Positions 25,007 through 36,949 of a DNA stretch of 64,000 nt are shown here, piece after piece. The stretch is taken from positions 219,659 to 283,658 of the forward strand of contig SJOL01009509.1 of the NCBI GenBank assembly GCA_004794785.1. Direction: 5' to 3'. Positions within the stretch are counted from its first letter, which is position 1, and each line of letters starts with the position of its first letter. The stretch comes from Opisthorchis felineus. Its lineage: Eukaryota; Platyhelminthes; Trematoda; Opisthorchiida; Opisthorchiidae. Position numbers and translations under genes: made by a program. Below the pieces are notes generated by a model. The model was not told the origin of the DNA and searched no databases. It saw nothing but the letters and a program-made list of their open reading frames with translations.

Positions 25007-25320
25007 ATTTCATATTAACTGAACAAAGAAATTGCCACGAAAATACGAGCTCGCTTCGAAACCTACATTCGGTTTCATCGTATTTGCCTCCGAGCATGCC
25101 TGCGTTCCCCTTCTACGCAAACATCGAATGTGGCGCTTTGCCGCCCCCCACGATGGATTCACGAGTCCACAAGAAGTACGATGTAACTCCCTACTCTACA
25201 GAGGTTCACCGAAACACGGCATCAATTTTCAATTTTCCAGCACCAGTCGATTTCACAGATCACATGAGCTCATGGTTTGTGAATCAAACACATCAAAATG
25301 GTTTTCTACCACTCATCTGA
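25007..25320 (+). CDS. Orthopedia-like protein, probable last coding exon
   Basis: The exon starts after a good acceptor (ACATCCCTTCAG, ending 25006) and its open frame needs two bases to complete a codon, exactly matching the phase-1 donor at 17436. It encodes about 104 residues in Ser/Pro/Tyr/Asn-rich style like the preceding exon (motifs SSYLPPSMPAFPFY and DHMSSWFVNQ) and ends at TGA 25318-25320. The OAR motif found at the end of many Otp and paired-class proteins is not visible, so either this lineage lost it or a further exon exists. Assignment rests on phase, composition and strand, not on homology. Confidence 0.6.
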
Positions 25321-26670
25321 TTATGCCGCTGCTGGCCGATACTTACCGAAACCTGTACAGATATGGCCGATATTCAACCCAATATGCTGGCGAGGACCTG
25401 TTAGAGGTATTGCCGGTAACAACACTGTCATTTCTGACTTGAGCAAAAGCGCACGTATCCTCCCAGTCATTCATCCGTAACACAGCAGAATTCCGATTAG
25501 GCGATGGCGTACAAACAATCGACCACATTTGCGTTTTACTCCCCCAGTTTTAGCAAACGTTTGTAAATACACTGTCTTTGTCAATCAGTGTACGGATTGT
25601 GACAGGGTCTTGACGAGGTCCAACTTCACGTTGTTAGTAGCGGAACATGTGGAAACTGGTCCAATTCAGCAAGGAAACTCAAACGGTTTCTTCACCATTT
25701 GTGATTTCTTTTTATCCCTCTTTGCTTGAAAAATGGCTGTGCCTATTCACTTCTACCGAATTAAATTCACTGTATTCGCTTCCTTTCTTTTGCCTGGGAG
25801 TTGGACTGGTTAGATACTACCGTTATTTAACAATCGGCCCCCACGTTGCATCATAAAATGATAGGCCACACTACATTCCCTTTCTCATTACCAGAAGGAA
25901 TACCTTCAAAAGATACAAAACTATCTCCTTAATGGAATTGTGTTTCTTTGTGAGGGGAATGTTTAACTGGTACGTCCAACGCCCTTTTTTCAAAAAAGTT
26001 GGAAAATCCCAATTGAAGTTGGATGACCTGAACCGCGTTTGCAAGTATGGTTTACTCTCTATTCTGTCTGAGTCAGAAGACCCTGCTATCCAGTACACTG
26101 GTATACTGTTGAAAAGTAGACTGGGACTGGGTAGATAGTGAAGCGGTAAGTAGGAATGTACACGGCGTCAGGCAAGCTTGACGCATCATTTCTCTTCCAC
26201 ATAGGGTATTTGGATCCTTCGTTTTGAGCTTTCGTGTTCCCGATTGAGATTTATCAGTAAGGCGTGATGAGCCTGTGAATGTAAATCCTCCCCTCGCCTA
26301 GATTGGCATAAACGAGACTGGAATAGATAATACAAAATGATATAATCTCTACAATAGTATTTTGCAGGATTGCACTCAGAATGATGTTAATTAATGGGAA
26401 CTAATCATATCCCGAGGCATTCTGTGATCTTTTGCTTGATTTGATTGGGTTCAGTCCATAGTTGCTGGAACGGTACGTTCCGGCAAAAAAATATCACACT
26501 TGAACAAGTCAAGGTACGGTCGCGGTGAACTCAATGGATAGTGTACCAGCACTGCTTTGAGAGATTGCTTCAAGTGACACAAAATATTGTAGAACATTTC
26601 CGCTGCGGTGTATCCCTTGAGCAATGTCCGACCAGTTTGGAAACAAAAATATAACTTATATGTAGACGTA
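25321..26670. other. Region downstream of otp, nothing recognised
   Basis: I find no recognisable domain or repeat. Frames beginning near 25298 and 25932 stay open for 60-68 codons but show no known motif. Confidence 0.4.
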
Positions 26671-26674
26671 ATAC

Positions 26675-26985
26675 ACTACTCATAAGGTTGCTGAAAATTC
26701 TCCAACAGCCCACGACCTCTTTCGGCCTTCCTGGGGCTCACCAGGTAGGCGTAATCCCCACGTTTCCGTCAACCTTATGTTCTACTTGCATCGAAATTGC
26801 AAAAAAATAGCGAAATTCACTTATTTGCAAACGAATTTGGTTTTGCGGGAGACTCACTTGGAACCCAGCTGAATCTCTCGTTTATGGTGTTTTTAAATGG
26901 GAGATTCAGCTGGGTTCCAGGTGTGTCTCTAGCGAAACCAAATTTGTTTGCAAATGAGTGTATTTTGCAAAATATATCTTTTTTT
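26675..26985. repeat. Hammerhead-family repeat, locus 5, with long hairpin
   Basis: A minus-strand unit starts with the conserved end (ACTCATAAGGTTGCTGAAAA), then a hammerhead whose core reads CTGGTGAG (one mutation) with an intact GAAA, then the family body. At about 26897 the body is followed by its own inverted copy: 26820-26893 and 26899-26960 pair (TTTGGTTTTGCGGGAGACTC against GTCTCTAGCGAAACCAAATT). The hairpin has almost no loop. Confidence 0.75.
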
Positions 26986-27894
26986 TCACTTCTGGAGAGA
27001 TTTTTTTGTCCAGGAGAGATTGAAGTGGGAAACCTTTCATGCCTCCTTGATAGGGGCAATGTGAGGATGCATTGTGACGGAGTCACTGAAGTCAAATTAC
27101 ATTCATTGCAACAGACTTGGTTCTCGCCATACTTTCCTCATGCTTTCCTCACTATACGGAGCCCAGAAGTGATAAGTGTCACAGAAAACACTCACTTTAA
27201 ACACGTTATACACGATTACTGATGAGTAACCAGGACATGCTTCCTAGATTGTGGCCTGTGTAGTAGAGGCTGTTTTAGACAAACTTTGACCTTTTATTGG
27301 TTCCCATCGTTGCTTACAGTCTAGTTTAACTTGTCAGAACAATGTATGTGGTGCATGGGAGCTACCAGCCACAGAATTCCATTTCGCGTCAAGGTCGGAA
27401 AGGTGCTGTTAGAACTTCCATTTTAAATTTAGTTTAGAGCTGTGATTTCCTGTGATATAGTCACTTGGATCCTCGTTTATCCGGCATCGCTGTTCTCTAA
27501 AATACCGAAAATATACTCTTTTCTTACGGACTGGAAGCCAAAAATGAAAGCGAGTCGTTTTATTTTGGCTCAGATGTTAGTGACCCAAAATATCCTGGTA
27601 AGTAGATTTTCACCTTTGGGGCACAGACACAGCGGCCACTCATCGACTAATGGGGGTAAAGTCCTATATACCAAGAGGAAATCTCCAAATGTAAACCAGT
27701 TATAAGCTTGAGACTAGAGACAGATTCGGGTTGATTATAAGCAAACCACTGATTGCTGGTTTACCACCTTTTGAGCATGAGGAACTTATTGCACTCAAAA
27801 ACCTATCCCCAGATTCTCCAAAAAGTAAGCCAAAGTGCGCGGAATTTTTTTTTCCGGAGAACCTAATGTGGTTTGCTTAGTAAATATAGCTAAC

Positions 27895-28370
27895 TACAAA
27901 CCAGTTTTGTTTTTGACGAAGGACTTACCTGGAACCCAGCTGAATCCCTCGTTTATGATGTTTTTAAGCAACTGTATGTACTGCACCAGGCCACCGCATG
28001 TTTCAGTTGGCACGATATTCGATATATCGCGCAATACACTACTCATAAGGTTGCTGAAAACCCTTCGACAACCCACGACTGGTTTCGCCCTTCTTGGGGC
28101 TCATCAGGTAGGCGCAGTCCCCGAGCTTCCGTCAACCCTATGTTCTACTTGAACCCAATTTGCCCGGAATTAGCGAAATGCACTCATCTACACAGCAATT
28201 TGGTTTTGACGGGAGAATCACCTGGGACCCAGCTGAATCTTTCGTTTATGTTGTTTGTGATGTTGACGGGAACTCGGGGACTGCTCCTACCTGATAACCC
28301 CAAAGACCAGCGGAACCGGTCGTGGGCTGCCGAAGAGTTTTCAGCAACCTTATGAGTAGAGTGGTAAGTA
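27895..28370. repeat. Hammerhead-family repeat, locus 6, tandem plus inverted
   Basis: The conserved body segment CCTGGAACCCAGCTGAATCC occurs at about 27928 and again at about 28225, a spacing near 297 bp that gives the monomer length. One complete minus-strand hammerhead lies between them (28069-28115). A plus-strand hammerhead remnant at about 28290-28335 (CTGATAA, GGAA, ACCGGTC) creates an inverted pair with the first. This is the best-preserved locus of the family here. Confidence 0.8.
28069..28115 (-). ncRNA. Hammerhead ribozyme, intact core
   Basis: On the minus strand: stem I 5' strand GCGCCTAC (28115-28108), CTGATGA (28107-28101), stem II GCCC...GGGC with loop CAAGAA (28100-28087), GAAA (28086-28083), then ACCAGT (28083-28078) and the cleavage-site C at 28077, followed by GTGGGTTG, the stem I 3' strand. 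Six stem I pairs form (two G.U). Every conserved core base is present with a GTC cleavage triplet. Stem III is very short, as in the minimal type I hammerheads of metazoan retroelements, which are known to work better as dimers. Self-cleavage is inferred, not shown. Confidence 0.8.
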
Positions 28371-29186
28371 TAGACCATAAGTGTAGAAGCTCCTTCGATT
28401 ATTTTACTTAGAGCCTCGACGGTCTGGTGAGCTTGACGTATGTGAAGTGAAACAGATATGATCGTTGCCACTGTCTTCACTTCAGACAAACTCGGATGGC
28501 GTTAATGTTTTACGACACCATCAGTTGTGGTTAGGGTGGACAGGCATACACAGAATTGATTGGTTACAAGCGGCAGCTAACATCATTGGAACGTAATGTA
28601 CTAGGCATTGCCACAGTGCACGGGTTTCTTGGAGTGTACGGAGAGAAGCGGATGAAATCCATAAACACTGAATGTTTACCCAGTTCTCCTAGTGGTCAGG
28701 CCTCACGCATAACAACCAGTTTTCTACCAAGACTAGTAGGTCACACTCCTCTTGAAAATAGCACTCCAGGGGATAGCACACTTCAGTAATCCAGGTGGGT
28801 TTGGGAATGGGCATTATTGCAATCTTCTTCAAAGCATGCTCTACTCCATTAACTCTTTCAGGGAAAGCAATCCGTGGGTCTAATTGCGTCAGATTTCAAC
28901 GGAGAAGGACGTAATGTTGAAGTGCAACTGAACTGACATCCGATACCATTATGATAAAGTGCTAATGTTCATAGCAATGCAGTCATGCTAAGACAGTATG
29001 GTGATTCTAAACAGACCTCCGTCTGATTGACCAATGAGATAATTCCTGAGGGTCTTTGTGGGATTCATAGACTCATCCGTGGTAGCCGCTCAGCTTCCGC
29101 ACAAAACGTTTGTGTTATCGTGGCTGCGTGCAGTCGTCTAGTAGCACAACCGCTATCGACAGGGAGAAGCTTCGAAATGCCAGCGG

Positions 29187-29187
<1 letters not shown>

Positions 29188-29257
<70 letters not shown>
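29188..29257 (+). repeat. TA microsatellite
   Basis: About 70 bp of (TA)n with two C interruptions. It generates poly(Tyr-Ile) reading frames that are not genes. Confidence 0.95.
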
Positions 29258-29258
<1 letters not shown>

Positions 29259-29259
29259 C

Positions 29260-32200
29260 GGGTTACAGGAATTTCAGATAAGTGAACATGCAGCAAATTT
29301 GGCGTTACCCATTGTGTGCGGGTGTCTGTTGATTTTGCTAGACGTGACAGGTCAGTCGGGAAACGGATGTCAGTCTACCGTGTATAGGGTGGTAAACAGT
29401 CCTCGCTGTCGTCCAAGGAAGTACCACCCCTTAAAATGAGGGCACCTCGTGTCATTCTTCATGTCAGGCCTCTGAATGGGTCACCGGTTGGTCTATTTGT
29501 TTTCGGTTGGCGGTTTCTTTCTGTCCTGTGTGCAACGTGTGGTATTATATCGAAGTATGTTGTATAGCCTTTTATTGCTCTGTAGTGTGCATATATTTAA
29601 TTTACATATGTGCAAACACCGGACTTGGAACTCTGTTCAGCCTTCGACGGTGTCGGAAGTGCTTTCTGTGACCGCCGTCTCATAGATTAGGTGGCTTACT
29701 GGCTACCTCCGTTTAGCCATGCGCGTGTGTATCTCGGCTGCCTTCGTGAATGCTGCGGACCATCGGTCTCCTACCGTTATACACTGTGAGTTCCGCCTAG
29801 GATTTGAGAATTACGGGCCACCGGTTTTTCGTGCCGTTAGCTTACGATCTACCCCTTCTAATGGTTTTTGGGCCTTATTCCCTCTGACTAACTCAGCTAG
29901 TTTCACATATGACTTACCGCAAGTCCCACATGGTTTCACCTGCTGCACGCCGGTATTCACAGACTTAGGTTGATGTGACAGGCAACCCGAAAACGGAGGC
30001 CGGCCTACTACACGTGTTCACTTGGACGTAATACATTTTCAGGTACCACTTTGTATCACAGGATAGCCGGCTCCAATGAAACGTGTGTAAATCCAGACAA
30101 AGTTGTCGATAAAGAAAACGCAGTCCATCGCACCGTCAGAATATTCTGTGGTTTGTTTGTGGGCTTTGAATCATTCGGTTTATATCACGAAACTCTCTGG
30201 AACACGCAAGCAATGAGGTGGATATGTGTGAGGGAACGCAAAAGCGATTTCTTTGTATCAGTCGATAATGCTTGTCAGATCCACCTATCTAAATATGAAC
30301 GTTCCGCCCTCCGGTAGACAGGGGAATCAGTCAACGGGGCCGGATTTACCATGAGTTACGTCACTCACAGAAATAATTTCAACTGAACATAATCAAGGCT
30401 ACCGCATGGTCTTCCTAGCTAAGTAGACTGCACTAAAATATATTTATTACACAACAAGGCTAGACGATAATAATTATCTTTAAAAAATATTGAGTGAAAT
30501 TCGAAAAGTCTTCCCACGTTCTGGTAGCCGGCTTACAATATCCAGTGTGCTTCAGAATGTCTATGACTTCCAACAAAGACGCGCAAATGAAATTTTATCG
30601 ATTAAGCTACCATATTGTTTAATACGGATAATCACATTTGTTAGCAACTCATGGTCGTTTTGGTCGAATGCAGTGCTGCGATTCAGTCCAGTTGTCCAAG
30701 ACTTAAATACACACTGAAGGACCAAAAGACAATGGCCCTTTAGTGTACTACGAAGCTCTTATATTGTACTGGAAGCGAACAAAATGGTTATTTGTTAAGG
30801 AATTGGTGGATCTGCTATCCTCTTGTCGCTTTCGCCGTCGATTATTGTCATCTAGATGACAGCACAGTTTTTTTTGGTGTTAATCTATACGTTCTGGCTG
30901 GTACCCCAGTAACCGGATGTGTTCGAATTTTGAACGGGGAGGACTTACGCTGTTTTACACGTGAAGATGAGTCCAATCCTTAGTGCGAACAAACTGTGAA
31001 AACCAGTCAGCACAGAGGATTGGACGATTTTGTATCAGTAAATGGTAGGTCAATGGAAGGAGGAAAGAGAGCGAGAGCAACCGCAAGATTGAAAATGTGT
31101 CAGCCGCGGCAGTGGTGATCTGGATTTCGGAAATCTCTTTATTCTGTCGCCTGTCAACCCAGAGTGTGTGTGCGATTGATCTAATCACCCGTGATTAACG
31201 ATTCGTCATTCCGGTGGTTAGAAACATTTATCACGATTAAGCAACCGGTTGTTCCATTCCAGCCCAACCATCAACGCAACTCACATCCTCTTACTTTGCC
31301 CATCGACAAACCCTGTTGCGCTTCGTTTGTTTGTTCAGGTTTAGGACAGTGGAGAATGTGACAGATGGAATTAGGATTCGGACTCTGGAGTTAGAACAAG
31401 GGCTTTGCCGTGTAACTTGACTATTTGAGGGTGTGATTGAAGAGATAGAGGGTGAGATGTGTGTTATGAAGATGTTACTAAGCGCGGGCTTGCCCAGTTT
31501 TTACTTCATTCTGAAAAGCAGTTGACGAAAATTTGTTGGACAAACGCAATAAATGTCTTCCACAAGATTTAACCAAGTGCAATCTTTTTCGAGCAAGTCA
31601 AAGTTACTGTTCTGCACAGTACATGTGTGTCCATGGGCTCATGTGCCAGTCTGAAAATGATCTGTATGCAGCTATGAATAATGCGTTAGACGGAACATCT
31701 TTACAGAAACCCACAGAAGACCAAGGCCACCTTGTGATTACTTCCTCAGAGCGGACACAAATTCCAGCCATATTCATATTTTCTGTTGAAACGTTTTAGG
31801 AATGGACATTTTGAGGTGGACACCGCATAGAAGCCTTTGAAAGTAGATGTCATTCTCCGTCCCGGTCTGAGGCATGAACATTTAACTCACGTGTGGCAAG
31901 CTGTGCCTACATAGTTATCACGATCTACAGGTTTTTATGAGAACCAAACAACACGAGGATGTGACCCTTCTGAGGGATCGAGGTACTCCCGGTAAATTGA
32001 GTTAAGCAATTGCCTCCTAGTTTATTTCAGATAATTTCCTCAGAGGTGTAGTCAGCATACGGTATCAACAAAATAATCCTGATTTGTCTGATTCTATTTG
32101 TTTTTACCGTTGTTTCGATACGGCTAGACATTAGCATATACATACACGGAGGCGATTCCCACAAATGACTAACTACACGGGCATCTCTTCATTGCAAGCC

Positions 32201-32400
32201 CCCCCCCCTTGAAGCAGATGGGACTCCTTTTTATTCCTTTGGTCCCCTTTTACTTATATCCAACGTTTTTCTCTAATTTAAACATCATTATTATCGATTT
32301 GTGGTAAATTTTGAACAACATCCTAATGTACAGCTGTCATGTTAAAATCGAAGGAAATTGCCAAAACATCGCTCTGGGCTTGCCGTCCGTTTGAGTGATT
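29260..32400. other. Gene-free stretch, nothing recognised
   Basis: Several frames of 60-90 codons are open on the plus strand (for example 29719-29973, 30051-30317, 31533-31799) but none shows a domain, splice context or repeat I recognise. Confidence 0.35.
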
Positions 32401-32403
32401 TTA

Positions 32404-32453
32404 CATTATTATTATTATTACCATTATTATTATTATTACCATTATTATTATTA
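32404..32453 (+). repeat. ATT trinucleotide microsatellite
   Basis: About 50 bp of ATT repeats with two ACC interruptions. Confidence 0.9.
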
Positions 32454-33980
32454 CGAAAGGTGCCAAATTACTGTTAGGCCAAAATTACTGAATAACACTA
32501 CAAAGATAGACTGTTTCAAATGATGCATCCTACATGTCTAAACACATTTGGCTTCCATGCAAAAGGTTTCAACCTTCAACAGAACTGTCTCAATGGGCGT
32601 TGAGATTCTAATGAGCTAACTTAGAAAACGACCAAATTAGCCTACACTGAGGTTGCCATTTTGATGCAGGTGCTCACAGTGAGCTGTATTCAGTCAACAC
32701 TTCACATCTATATAGTTACCTACACCCACAAAAATATTTGTGACCAGCTGGACGTTAACTTTTCTCCAGCTACTAACTTCCAGACCAGTGGCATCACCAA
32801 GAGCTTTGGTTGGTTGTTCAAACCCATCACTGATGTCACTCATTACGGTGGTCTGAGCGCTGCCAGGCATTTTCAGTGTAGTATGGTGATCACTATCTCT
32901 ATTGTATCCGTAAGGAGGATCCGAAACATCTGATTGTTAGGCCCCAGATACAGGACAATAACTCAAGTAACGTATCTCTCTCTAATACGATAGCGTGGCC
33001 GTGTACGCCACTGGCAACTTCACCCTCCATGTGCTACGAGCAACTCTTCGATATGACCGACCTCACTTGGCTGTGTTGAGGTCGCACTAGCGAGGAAGCC
33101 AGTCATCCGCGAGACTCCCGTAGAAGTCAACTCTCTACCAGTCTAGTGAGCTTCACTTAAAATGAGAACTTAGGATAAGTTGTCAAACATGTATTTTTTT
33201 AACGAATGTGCTCCGAAAAACGCGAAAATACACATGAGTTAAAAACCTGAGGCCCGTTGAGTGGCTTTGTTCGGAGTTAATACGTTTTAGCGTCCGGATA
33301 TAGAGTGGTTTGTCCGAGAATGGGTAAGCGTCGATTGTTCTTGAAATAACTGTATACGGAAAACAATACAGTTGAAAAATAGGAGACAAATTTGACTTGA
33401 TAACTGCTATAGGAATTAGGGAAAGCATTTTTCAAATGTCAACGGAAGGTTGATGGGACTGACCAAGAATGGTAGTGGAAGCCGTTCATTGTGTTCATAC
33501 TCGTAGTATGCAGCTAATTTGTGAACGAAAGACCAACACCGGAATTAGAGCTCGTGCCATATACAGCGTAAGATTGCTGAGTTCATCTCGGAGAGCTAGG
33601 TTCTGTCCCGGTGTGAATTACTCCATGCATTTGCTATGCGTTAATAGACGCAGATAACTTTACATCAGTGTTTGTGTAGTTGCAAAGCGGCAAATTTTGG
33701 GCAGCAAGGTAACTGGACTTTCCTGCTTCGTTATTGGAAAATTCACAATATTTGTGGGTTTTTTTTCAAGGGGCTCGGGGCTCTTTACTAAAAAATTAAA
33801 AAATGACTTTAGACCCACACTGCATCAGAAGAAGTCACCAAAAAATTTGAAAAATTCCGCCCCTGGAATATTTCAATTACCAGCAATGAACCCACACTAT
33901 TGACACTCGATTACCAATTTCTGTAGTGCTAACAGGAGAACTAGATGAGTTTCTTGCCCATGGCAATCTTCATCTGAACG
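32454..33980. other. Gene-free stretch, nothing recognised
   Basis: No coding, RNA or repeat feature that I can support. Confidence 0.35.
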
Positions 33981-33984
33981 TGCT

Positions 33985-34430
33985 TTGAAAAAGCCGCTTG
34001 ATGTTTGATTTTGCACGGCATTCGAAATTTTCTTGGCAGAACACACTACTCATGAGGTCAATGGAGATCCTTGGATAGAAGATGACCTTTCTCACTCCTC
34101 TTGGGATACACTGGGTATGTATAGTTCCAGAGTTCCCAACAACCTTGCGTTGCACTTGAACAGAACATTGTAAGTAATTGACGAAATACACTCATTTGCA
34201 AATTAGCCTGCTGTTAAATGGAGATGCAATTGAATTCCCGTTTATGAACGGGGTGAATAAAATCCGCCTTACGTTACAGTTGGCATGATATTCGAGACAT
34301 CACAGCATATTTTCTTGTCCAGGTATAACATGAGGTCGACAAAACCTCAGGGAATGCGCTTACCTGATGAGTCCCAAGAAGGGCGAAAAGGGTCGTGGGC
34401 TATCAAAGAGTCTCTACTTTAGGGATGGCC
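33985..34430. repeat. Hammerhead-family repeat, locus 7, palindromic
   Basis: A decayed minus unit (about 33985-34130, with ACACACTACTCATGAGG) is followed by the shared body (TACACTCATTTGCAAATTAG, CAGTTGGCATGATATTCGAG) and a plus unit that ends in the hammerhead at 34356-34401. The minus hammerhead region is too mutated to fold. Confidence 0.7.
34356..34401 (+). ncRNA. Hammerhead ribozyme, intact core, second copy
   Basis: Plus strand: stem I 5' strand GCGCTTAC (34356-34363), CTGATGA (34364-34370), stem II GTCC...GGGC (34371-34384), GAAA (34385-34388), AGGGT, cleavage C at 34394, then GTGGGCTA as the stem I 3' strand. C3 to A9, G12 to A14, A15.1, U16.1 and C17 are all present. The stem III palindrome seen in other copies (ACCGGT) is changed to AAGGGT, so helix III is only a single A-U pair and activity may be weak. 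Confidence 0.7.
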
Positions 34431-35204
34431 GTTTCTAGCATAACTCACGCTGCGTTTCTGATAATTCAATAATAAAAAACAGACAATCGTTTGTGTCCGG
34501 GCTTTTCTTGACGATAAAAATTTGATACGTCCAGCGGCTGCTCTCAGAAGGCTCGGTGATCTCTAGACTACAGGTGTAACATTCAATGACGGCTTTGACC
34601 TGTACAGTGTGCTTCTACAAAGTCCGGGGACAAAAGCAACACCTCACTCTCTGTCAAAGGGTTTGGAGCTTGAAGAGGGACTGGGTCGCTTGTTCCGTTA
34701 CCCTGCGCAATTCGAACAAGATCGTATCAAAGCAGCTGTCACGTGATCCTTATTGCTCGAATAAGAATGCCGGATCACTGCTAGACTGGATGACAGGTGG
34801 ATGAACAAAAGTGCATGCGGGGTGCTTCAGTCAGTTGTTTGGAAGCTGTTGCATCCTGTACATTTGAGAGATAAAGGACCATTGTGAGGCCTTGCACTAG
34901 TCTTTCTTTAGGCAAGGCCTATGAGACAAACCAATTTAAGTAAATCTGTAGCTGCATTGGAAGGCTTTGATTCGGTGCTAAAAATACGCACAAAGTCGAC
35001 ATTCTGCGGACATTATGGTCATATCTGACCACTTTTCGCAGTGTCGACTCATTCTAAAAAATGTTAGATAATTTCATTAGGTTGTCAAATAAGGACGCCA
35101 AGCTATTTACAGAGAAACAAAGAAGGCAGAGCTATGTGCACCAAGCTGAGGTAAGTGGGACAAAGCAGAAAATTTCTGTTTTCTGGAATGAAGTGAGGGT
35201 GAAC

Positions 35205-35475
35205 GTAACACACTACTCATAAGGTTGCCCCCGGTCCGTTTCGCCCTTCTTGAGGCCCATCAGATAGCCACAGTCCCCGAGTTCCTGTCAACCATATGTT
35301 CTACTTGAACCCAAATTGTACGAAATTCGACAAGTGCACCCATTTGGCTAACAATTTGGTTTTCACGGTAGACCCACCTGAATCCAGGCCGAATCTTGTT
35401 TATGATATTCGAGATTCCCCAGTGAGTCTCCCGCGAAAACCATATTGCTATGCAAATGAGTGCGAGTTGAACGTT
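35205..35475 (-). repeat. Hammerhead-family repeat, locus 8
   Basis: Minus-strand copy with ACACACTACTCATAAGGTTG at its end, GAAAC and a GGGC stem strand, but the core reads CTGATGG. The body (AATTTGGTTTTCACGG, then a degenerate CCACCTGAATCCAG) follows. Confidence 0.7.
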
Positions 35476-36489
35476 GTTTTCATTATTCTTCTAGTCTAAC
35501 CGTCCAGTGTAAGTCCAATGAATTCATAAAACCAAGCAAAACCTAAAACACCTGCAAAATTGATTAAAATCCCTTGATTTGATTTATATGCTCAAATTCA
35601 CCTCATAAATCAGTGACCGTAGACAGACATCGTATTCATTTAGGATGAAATGAGCTTGGAAAATCCTCCCTAAAAAAGTGTGCGTGGCCAGAAACCCAGA
35701 ATTTTCGTACTGAAACTTTCTGGTTTCCGATTCGAAAAAGTTTGATTTTCTGCTTTAAAAAATTAGCAGTTTCGCGTTTTTCCGCGTCTGTTCAAGACGT
35801 TGAGGTTTATTGTTCTTGTTCTTGGCCCTTTTATCTTTCTAGTCATGTTGCTCGTTTCTCCACCATTAATTGACGGGAAAAGTGTTCTGCTCAACCCTTT
35901 CGCACTCATTTTGTGAGTAGAAACAAATGTTTGTAATTCTTCGGGAGAAGACCTATATCTTGCTTTAATCTGCACAATTGCTCGAGTATAGTGACTGAAT
36001 GAGAGCCGGTAAACAGAAAGTGTATTGCATTCCAAGAATCTTCCCTCTGATGTACGCCAAAAACGGGAGTTGGTCAGTCAAACACTACAAACTATATCAG
36101 CCCCCCATTAGATAACGTCGATCTCTTTTGAGACCACTGTTCCTCTTGTCTTATCAGATCATCTTTTGACTTGAAGTACGCTTTTCTATCAAACTTCTCA
36201 ACAAAATATAGCTAACCTTCTTCTCCGATCGATACTCAGCTATATTATCCATATTTACATTCTTAAGACTTCTGGCAGGATTTATCGAAACGAAGTGAAT
36301 GTGAACATCCACATTTATTGAGTGACTTCATCTAACTGGTACCAAGACTGTAGAGTTGTTTTATTCAGGGCGTCATACGCTTCTTGCATTGTACCTTAAG
36401 TGGAATGAAAGGCCGTATTGCCGGGACAATCATTAAGAAGGAAATGTAAGTAGTAGGTAAAGTAACGAAATGGTGGACAAAATGGAGTA

Positions 36490-36945
36490 CTCAAACGTTT
36501 TTCCACAGTCTACAACAGTTTCACCATTCTTCGGGTGATCCGGTAGGCGCAGTCTCTGAGTTCCTGTTCATCTTATGTTCTACTTGAACCCAAATTGTAA
36601 GCCCTTCGGGAAATACGCCCATTTGCTAAATAATTGGGTGTGAACAATTTGGTGTTGATTTGAAGAAAAAAAACGACTGACGGGAATCCGAAGACTAGAT
36701 CGAGGAACACCAAGAAGGGCGAAACAAGTTGTGGGATGTCAAAGATTTTTCAGCGACCTTATGAGTAGTGAGTTCCGTCCAGAAAAATCACTGCGATATC
36801 TCGAATATCTTACCAATTGAAACATGAGGCGATCCTTGTGCAGCACTTTTTGTCAAAAAACACCGCAAACGACAGATTGGGCTGGGAGGACAAAAAATAG
36901 TTTGCAAATGGGTATATTTCGCAAAGGTCTGAAAGCCTTAGGGCG
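36490..36945. repeat. Hammerhead-family repeat, locus 9, palindromic
   Basis: A minus unit (about 36490-36620, core CCGGATCA) is followed by a plus unit whose 3' half keeps AGAAGGGCGAAAC, a decayed stem III and GTGGGATGTC, then ACCTTATGAGTAGTGAG and the family body to about 36945 (TGCGATATCTCGAATATC, GTTTGCAAATGGG). Both cores are broken. Confidence 0.7.
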
Positions 36946-36949
36946 AGTC

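Noticed and set aside
29027..29439. Open frames across the TA microsatellite
   Set aside because: The Tyr-Ile runs come from (TA)n; nothing on either side supports a gene.
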